64,000 bases of DNA, from positions 4,692,501 through 4,756,500 of the forward strand of contig JAZGTH010000031.1 of NCBI GenBank assembly GCA_036877525.1, read 5' to 3'. Shown one piece after another: positions 59,601 through 64,000 of the stretch. Under the pieces are notes generated by a model. The model was not told where the DNA came from. It did not search any database and saw only the letters and a list, made by a program, of their open reading frames with translations. The position numbers and the translations under genes are program-made. Source of the DNA: Chromobotia macracanthus. Taxonomy: Eukaryota > Chordata > Actinopteri > Cypriniformes > Botiidae. Each line of letters opens with the position of its first letter. The stretch's first letter is position 1.

Positions 59601-62600
59601 ATTTATTTATAATTCTTAGTTTCATGCTACACTGCTACAAACTATAGAAAGATGCATGCAGAAGACTCATGCATTTAAGCAGTGTACAAAGTAGAATGTG
59701 ATTGCTTCAGTTACCACAGTGGCATTTGTAACTGTGATTGTGTGTGCCTGTATATGTGTTTTCTTCACACAAATCTTTGAGGATGTATTAAGAAGTGTTT
59801 TAAAAATAAGGGCTGTCAATTTGTCAAGTTAATTCACTCTGATTAATTATAAAGAAAATAAGGCAGTAAAAATGAACTCGAATGTAACATGGCATCTTCC
59901 TTCCATTAAAGTAGTTCAAACTTGACGTGCTACCTTTATGTTTTTGTGAGTCTACAAATGCACAGAATGAGAAGAGGCCATTTGTCTGGCAAGGGTTCTT
60001 GTGTTCAAAGGCAGCTGTGTGGAGCATAACAGAACACAGGGGTTTTCAAGACTCATTTTTTTTCACTAAGTTGAATTAGTGTTAACTTGACAGCTTTAAC
60101 AAGAACATTCCAGAACAATCTGGGATGACAGCCGCTAAGAGCGGAGGGAAAACATGCGTCTACAACAGAGCGATAACAGGAAGATAGTGTTGTATGGTTC
60201 CCCAATTAGCAATAATCCACTGACACTTTAGCAGTTTGACAAAAAAAATGGTAAGTTCTAGAACTTTCTCAAGAACTCCCTCTAAAGAGCCAAATAGGAG
60301 GTGGTTTTTAAGAAAGAAGGGAGGGTTTCTTGAGAAAGTATTTCAATAGGCAGGTTTTACGAGAGCTACGTGAGATGTTGGTCATGGTTTATGGGAGATT
60401 TCTTTGCTTTGATGATAATGCATTATATTTCAGGTGTCACAATAATGTGGTTTGATATGACATAGTGAAACAGGAGACTGTGAGAGGAAATTGTGGAATA
60501 AACAAGACAATGTATCTGGATACGTGCCTCATCCTCAGGGCATGTGAACTTGTATGACTGCTTTCAGGTATAAACATGGAGCAACATATTCAATTTGTAA
60601 TTTCATAATTGTTGCTTCTGTTTTTGAATTACGACACTTACCCTGCACAGGGCTTCCAGCACCTCCATGGCTGTCTCCCCTGGTTGTATGATTGCCAACA
60701 CTGGCCGATCATCAGGTAAAGTAACCCAGGATGGCGTGAGGTAGTCCGGAACCCAAACTTCATTGTCTGGCTTATGTTGGGGAAGAATTTTCAACGAACC
60801 ATCTTGGCCCTTCTAAAAAAATAAAAACAAACACTGTTAGGGAATGTGTGTAACCTCAGTGTGAATTGTTCATTTCATGCATAATGTGATGTATTTTAAA
60901 GTGCAAGAGGAACAAAAAAAACGCAACACGATTTTATCCATCAGGAACTGGTTGGCTCATCACAAGTGGATGTTCCATACCAGTCTGAAGACAGTACAAG
61001 ACTTTGCCCTTTTTGACCCAAACATTGAGGTCAATGTTATCTTTTAAGAACATCTCAACAAATCCCGAGAGACATATCCGAACAACAACCCTTTTATAAC
61101 ATGCACTGATGGATCTTGCACCATAAATCCAGCAATACATATTAATAAAAAATTGGGATATTGTTTGATTTCATGTTAACATTAAAGTTAATCCCACAGT
61201 GTGTGGGAACATTGATTATTACAGTTTAAGCCTCTTAATGGTCTGTTACACACTTAACACAGAGGTGTCGCTTATGTGGTGATGTGTGCATCATTCAGTC
61301 TTATCACACTTAAGCAGAGCTGTCTGAATCGATGCAGCGTACACGAGTCGGGACACTTTGGAATGTGATGACATCTAATCTATGACAACTAATTAACTTA
61401 GCACCACAGAAATGTGCAAACCTTGCGTAATGCACAGCGCCTCTGTCTGACAACATGTGGCGGGTGATCGATGGGGTGAAGTATACCGACTGGGTTGTGA
61501 TTGGCAGGTTGTATTGTAGGGCTCTCAGGGTCTCTGGCCCTCAGCGCTCTTTAGTCTGTCAGTGGGTCTGGCTGGCTGTCAGCGACGGCATGCTGCCTGA
61601 CTCAGATAGCTTATCCCCTGCTATCGAGTGACAGCCTAACACCCTCCCCTTTCCACTCAACAATCTGCCCACAGCGTGGCTGTGATGGTGGTCCCCCATC
61701 ACCAAGAGAAACAAGCCCACACATGGTGAGGAAAAGTGGGCGAGCAGGAAAATGGGTCAGAGGGGCTTAAACACAACCTCACATGCTGGAAAACACATGT
61801 ACACAATACATTAAACTTTCCAACATTCTGTTACCCACACACACACGCTCCCCTCCCACATCGCCCACCATCTGCCTCCTCTTCTGGCGTAAAATGGATG
61901 GGCTGGGTGGACGAGGGGTCTGGGCCCCCCACCACCGCCTCCCCAGGAAATCCCAAGTGTTACAGCCCAGCTTCACAGCTCTGTCTAACTTTTTAAAGCT
62001 CCCATTGGGGTCTCCTTGCAGCCCTGACATCTTAGTCCTTATGAACTCAGAATTCTCTTTGACGTTTTTAATTATGCAAAGCATGCTGGGAAGTATTAGT
62101 GTCTCTCACCAGAGTCTCTTTTCCAGCGTCCTCAAACATGTGCTCAAGACTCCGCTGAACCGACTCTTCACCATCTACAAACACCTGCGAGACGAAACCG
62201 GTGGTTAGAAATGAACTTGAGGTTTAAATAGAATTCACACTGAGGAATTCAGAACACTGACTGTGAAATAATGTGTTATAAAGAGAACAATCTGCTACAG
62301 ACAGATGCTATGAACAAGCCACAGTTGTAAGCCCATCACAACTGTGTAAAAGAATTTGTAATGGTTTCTAAACTATTTTAACGCACATACAAACTAACAA
62401 CCACAAGTTATATAATAAATAAATAGTGCTCTGTCCTGTTAAGCAAATATCATTTGACTGTGAGGGGTTTGCAGAGCAAATGTCTAGCAGATGTGAACCT
62501 GGTTAATGCTGGGTCTGCCTTTGGTTTTCTTTTTTGAGGTAGTGTCCAGACCCCACAGAGAAGAAAAGCGGCTCTTTCGTTTACTGGAGGAACGAGACAG

Positions 62601-63875
62601 AGCCTGAGTGCGTCTCCGAATTCCACCATCCATTCTCGCTGCCACCTGTGCAACAAAAATACATAAATACAACCTTCATTGCATACAAACTGCCTCAGTA
62701 ACACTGAGAAAAAAGATCCACTGAAAAAAAGAAGGATAAAAGTTTCCTGTGTCTTTAGGCCTCAAATCAAGATCAATGATGGGAACAAATCTGACACTGT
62801 GACTCATTTTAAAAGAAGTACACATAAACTTCTACAGTGTGAAGATGTTCCTCAGCCGTTCACACACCCAGACGCAAAACCAAACTGACAGCTGTGGAAT
62901 AATAAATATTAGTACAGTGCCACAGAAGTCATAAATTAAAGTAAGAGTGGACAAGTACTGACATGTTGGTAGTTTGTGGTACAGTGTCTAAGGACAAAGA
63001 CTGTGTGGCTTGTTTTATATTTTAGAAAAGAGAGAGGAAATTAAAAAGGAAACATTTATAAAGAGTAATAATAGAATTGATGGTACTGGTTAGTGACAGA
63101 GCTTTAAAAGCATGCCTAAATGGCAAAACCACAAATTAAGCAGAAAAATTCCTAAAAGGAAAGCAACGAAAAGCAGTTATTGATCGAGCATTTTAGTGCC
63201 ATTGATGAAAAACCACTCCCTGTTTCATAATTTAAAACGTCACAGATTTTCTGTCTGACATGGTTAAGTTTTAATGAAACTTGAGTTACACAATCATTCA
63301 ATGTGACAGTGTGAAAGTTACTGAGGTGACAGAGTTGAAAGCATTTCATCTTCGTATTATGACATTCTGTTCGTTCTATGTTGGACCACAGGAATGACCA
63401 AAACAATGATGTCGGCAACTTCAGCTTGTACAGTTTCTGCTGGGACTGGGGCCAAGAACAGGCTGCTCAGACCTCACAAGCCTCTTGTGGCATGAAGGAT
63501 TGAAGAGGACATTAACTAACTGCATTTGAATATGTATTTGAAAAATAAAAGGAGAATGTGTGTGACACAGAGAGAGAACAATGAAGACTACAGAGTGTCA
63601 AAATAGGTGAAAGAAAAATAGGAGGCAAAATGCCTGAGAACAGTGTGATATTGAGTGTGGAGGTTTGTATGTATGTGTGCACTTCATACCAGGGCATGGA
63701 AGGATGATACTGAAAAAATGCCCAGACGACCCATGGACAGCTTGGTGGGGCGGGATGCAACTGCAAGCAGGCGTTTTGGATTTGGAAGCTCACCGCCCTG
63801 CAGGCTAGACAGGTAACAGCGGTACCTGAACAGATCCATATGAAACTGCTCCAAATTCTGCTCCCAGAGGAAAAT
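44146..63875 (-). CDS. tiam1: tiam1, Rac-specific guanine nucleotide exchange factor, C-terminal 1022 residues (5' part beyond window)
   Basis: TIAM1 loads GTP on Rac1 at membranes and drives actin remodelling. 21 exons with matching phases (3069 nt) are assembled: 63690-63875, 62499-62645, 62110-62184, 60642-60812, 58923-59027, 58140-58221, 57922-58008, 55996-56208, 55442-55569, 49334-49558, 49154-49222, 48903-49028, 48651-48759, 47909-48088, 47253-47371, 47024-47132, 46594-46652, 46087-46183, 45475-45562, 44897-45069, 44146-44666. Parts in order, numbered from the first residue visible: coiled-coil/Ex region (1-110), Ras-binding domain (about 155-228), PDZ (about 229-320, carboxylate loop YGFS), linker, DH (about 438-640), PH (about 670-800), C-terminal tail ending EVIWVRRDDF. 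The myristoylated N terminus and PHn domain are off the right edge. Synteny favours tiam1 over tiam2. Confidence 0.95.
44897..45069 (-). CDS. tiam1: tiam1 exon (end of PH domain)
   Basis: Reads S-SPVSKKNFLKTVHSILREK ... YIPFGGKRLCALKGSRP, ending GCAG|GTAGGT. The terminal PH helix FLKTVHSILR is visible. Phase 2 in, phase 1 out. Confidence 0.95.
45475..45562 (-). CDS. tiam1: tiam1 exon (PH domain strand region)
   Basis: 88-base exon reading SEGSAMCEIVHVRSESEG and RPERTFHICC between TCTCAG and GTAAGA. Phase 1 in, phase 2 out. Matches mammalian MCEI-HVKSESEGRPER. Confidence 0.95.
46087..46183 (-). CDS. tiam1: tiam1 exon (PH domain)
   Basis: Reads GGSHRASVLDERDPFRFRYM and ISTDALQVRNLP between TTTTAG and GTGAGT. 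The DPFRFR motif is the conserved TIAM PH element. Phase 0 in, phase 1 out. Confidence 0.95.
46594..46652 (-). CDS. tiam1: tiam1 exon (PH domain, short)
   Basis: 59-base exon reading FRTVVVFVYKDCSKHKKKI between CCTGCAG and GTAAGT. Phase 1 in, phase 0 out. Contains the basic KHKKK loop of the PH domain. Confidence 0.9.
47024..47132 (-). CDS. tiam1: tiam1 exon (DH-PH junction)
   Basis: Reads VADLSMGDLLLHDTVVWINP and KRDPELAAF between TCTCAG and GTAAGT. Start of the PH domain. Phase 0 in, phase 1 out. Confidence 0.95.
47253..47371 (-). CDS. tiam1: tiam1 exon (end of DH domain)
   Basis: Reads AMKAMNKVASHINEMQKIHE and FDQLISEQSSEKKE between TTTGTAG and GTAAAA. Carries the last DH helix. Phase 1 in, phase 0 out. 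Confidence 0.95.
47909..48088 (-). CDS. tiam1: tiam1 exon (DH domain, catalytic core)
   Basis: Contains STLESYLIKPIQRVLKYPLL, the signature Dbl-homology CR3 helix that contacts Rac, and ends EEHYHLD at GATG|GTAAAT. Phase 1 at both ends. Confidence 0.97.
48651..48759 (-). CDS. tiam1: tiam1 exon (DH domain)
   Basis: Reads KVLFSLGGSFLYYADRFKIY and CASHTKVPKVLAK between TTCCAG and GTAAAA. Phase 0 in, phase 1 out. Confidence 0.95.
48903..49028 (-). CDS. tiam1: tiam1 exon (DH domain)
   Basis: 42 codons reading LDVLFGNLAEMVEFQVEFLK ... LDRLERVEQFK between TTTCTAG and GTGCAC. Phase 0 at both ends. Confidence 0.95.
49154..49222 (-). CDS. tiam1: tiam1 exon (DH domain)
   Basis: 23-codon exon starting DLNFLIERYLNPLQKESF between CTACAG and GTGACA. 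Phase 0 at both ends; too short to stand out as an open frame. Confidence 0.95.
49334..49558 (-). CDS. tiam1: tiam1 exon (linker and first DH helix)
   Basis: 75 codons. Starts SMEQMTGFCRNLHDMN after CTCGACAG, passes through a Ser/Cys/Pro-rich linker (a run of Ser near codons 29-35) and reaches RQLSDADKLRKVISELVDTE, the first DH helix (CR1), ending AAG|GTCAGC. Phase 0 at both ends. Confidence 0.95.
49559..50960 (-). other. tiam1 intron with GA/CA-rich patches
   Basis: No coding signal. A (CA)n run lies at about 49664-49686 and a direct repeat of CTCAGGGTGTCTCAGA-like sequence near 50087-50120. Confidence 0.5.
50961..51029 (-). CDS. tiam1: Candidate tiam1 alternative first coding exon (short isoform)
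   Basis: On the minus strand an ATG at 51027-51029 opens 23 codons, MSVLWRHRSSKRSAES followed by IYDMLQL, ending at TTG|GTGAGC. This splices in phase 0 to the SMEQMTGFC exon at 49558, giving a protein of about 647 residues with DH and PH but no RBD or PDZ. The main transcript instead joins exon 55442-55569 (ending DETDSGHK) to SMEQ. Clean donor, in-phase join and a low-complexity GA region just upstream fit an internal promoter, but there is no transcript evidence. Confidence 0.45.
51361..51415. repeat. Purine-rich (GA)n tract followed by (AAT)n
   Basis: GGGAGAGAAAGGGGGAGGGA and GAGAGAGAGAGAGA followed by AATAATAATAATAAT. Confidence 0.8.
51670..51765 (+). repeat. Possible tRNA-derived SINE fragment
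   Basis: GAGCTGTGGCGCAGTGGTTG resembles an A box and CACAGGTTTGAGTCTGGTTT a B box. No tail seen. Confidence 0.4.
51766..55441 (-). other. tiam1 intron upstream of the candidate short-form exon
   Basis: No recognisable gene or domain. It contains GA-rich stretches near 54318-54340 and a (TG)n run at 54959-54977. A promoter for the short form could lie at the left end. Confidence 0.5.
54959..54977. repeat. (TG)n microsatellite
   Basis: Uninterrupted TG dinucleotides. Confidence 0.8.
55442..55569 (-). CDS. tiam1: tiam1 exon (PDZ-DH linker)
   Basis: Reads E-DILDEGLGMVLHSPTDTG ... ADSLEDETDSGHK between CTCTAG and GTGAGA. Acidic linker matching mammalian SSDETDHSSK before STEQVAAFC. Phase 1 in, phase 0 out. 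Confidence 0.9.
55996..56208 (-). CDS. tiam1: tiam1 exon (second half of PDZ)
   Basis: Begins GLRAGDEILNLNSKPASALE after GTTTTAG and continues LADMQAAFSLPSLSLTV, the last PDZ helix and strand; it ends DIFSQSQ at CAAG|GTAAAC. Phase 1 at both ends. Confidence 0.93.
57060..57120. repeat. Repeat with GTTGCTAGGGTG motifs
   Basis: Spaced TGCTAGG words (GCAGTTGCTAGGGTGTTGCT) like those at 57758-57790 and, inverted, at 34200-34300. Confidence 0.45.
57758..57790. repeat. Repeat with GTTGCTAGGGTG motifs, second copy
   Basis: GGTTGCTAGGGTGTTGCTAG, almost identical to the copy about 650 bases earlier. Confidence 0.5.
57922..58008 (-). CDS. tiam1: tiam1 exon (first half of PDZ)
   Basis: Begins G-FSVDVVEEDDGQQLHITD after TTTCAAAG. 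With the preceding TAT this gives YGFS, the PDZ carboxylate-binding loop. It ends AGGLAFTK at AAAG|GTGTGT. Phase 1 at both ends. Confidence 0.93.
58140..58221 (-). CDS. tiam1: tiam1 exon (RBD-PDZ junction)
   Basis: Reads LYKEIEICAKTTKVIQFDRD and SCATGY between TGTTCAG and GTAAAA. Matches mammalian LYKEIEICPKVTQSI. Phase 0 in, phase 1 out. Confidence 0.95.
58923..59027 (-). CDS. tiam1: tiam1 exon (end of Ras-binding domain)
   Basis: 35 codons reading THELDPSQYYIRLKFLIDNQ and YVPKQEEDLCDL between CCTCTCAG and GTGAGT. Phase 0 at both ends. Confidence 0.95.
60642..60812 (-). CDS. tiam1: tiam1 exon (start of Ras-binding domain)
   Basis: 57 codons; contains NEVWVPDYLTPSWVTLPDDR and IIQPGETAMEVLEALCR, the ubiquitin-like RBD first strands and helix, ending AGG|GTAAGT. 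Phase 0 at both ends. Confidence 0.95.
62110..62184 (-). CDS. tiam1: tiam1 exon (linker before RBD)
   Basis: 25 codons reading VFVDGEESVQRSLEHMFEDA followed by GKETL between CTCGCAG and GTGAGA. Phase 0 at both ends. Confidence 0.9.
62499..62645 (-). CDS. tiam1: tiam1 exon (Ex region, basic)
   Basis: 49 codons. Contains SKRKSRFSSLWGLDTTSKKK and KGRPSINQ, nearly identical to mammalian TIAM1, ending CAG|GTTCAC. Phase 0 at both ends. Confidence 0.97.
63690..63875 (-). CDS. tiam1: tiam1 exon (coiled-coil region of PHn-CC-Ex)
   Basis: 62 codons starting IFLWEQNLEQFHMDLFRYRC, continuing SLQGGELPNPKRLL and ending GRLGIFSVSSFHAL at CTG|GTATGA. This part of the PHn-CC-Ex module binds scaffolds such as Par3 and JIP2. 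It is the 5'-most tiam1 exon in the window. Confidence 0.97.
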
Positions 63876-64000
63876 CTGAAAGAAAGAAAGAAAGAATAAA
63901 GAAGGAAAAAGAGGAGTTTCACTCAAATATAAGGAAAAATGATCTCATTGTTCTATTATGTCAGTAGTTTAAATTCCTCTACACTTCTCGTTTTCTGTGT

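Noticed and set aside
61779..62208. 101- and 141-codon open frames
   Set aside because: They run through intron and are antisense to, or out of frame with, the tiam1 exon 62110-62184.

Overview
The window is vertebrate nuclear DNA, most likely from a teleost of the cypriniform/ostariophysan kind. The evidence is AT-rich non-coding sequence, short exons with GT-AG introns, many tRNA-derived SINEs with the tail usual in these fish, and a degenerate short inverted-repeat element common in cyprinids. It carries three recognisable genes and one gene fragment in the same order as human 21q22.1: bach1 (+), grik1 (-), a claudin-like segment (-), tiam1 (-).

Region by region: 1-1230 holds the last exon and 3' UTR of bach1, a haem-responsive BTB-bZIP repressor. 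1231-about 6740 is intergenic sequence with inverted-repeat element remnants. About 6740-39631 is a complete grik1 gene (kainate receptor subunit GluK1), reconstructed here from 15 constitutive exons plus two alternative 3'-terminal exons; the reading frame closes exactly, giving about 904 or 898 residues. 39632-40669 is the grik1 upstream region. 40670-41054 is a claudin-family segment with TM3, the second extracellular loop and TM4 but no visible first half. 41135-44145 is intergenic plus the tiam1 3' UTR. 44146-63875 holds 21 exons (1022 codons plus stop) of tiam1, a Rac guanine-nucleotide exchange factor, from the coiled-coil region through RBD, PDZ, DH and PH to the C terminus. The tiam1 5' part lies beyond the right edge.

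The most notable observations are: (1) the GluK1 pore Q/R site is encoded as arginine (CGT) in the genome, where mammals encode glutamine and make arginine by RNA editing; (2) grik1 keeps two competing C-terminal exons, one ending in the PDZ ligand ETMA and one ending in CSSH; (3) an in-phase candidate alternative first exon in tiam1 would give a DH-PH-only short protein; and (4) a lone claudin half-gene sits where vertebrate CLDN8/CLDN17 lie. No bacterial, viral or CRISPR-type system is present.

The genes share no operon-like relation. grik1 and tiam1 both act at synapses and the actin cytoskeleton, but their adjacency is ancestral synteny, not evidence of joint function. Exon borders come from splice-site reading plus recalled family sequence; no alignment or transcript data were available.
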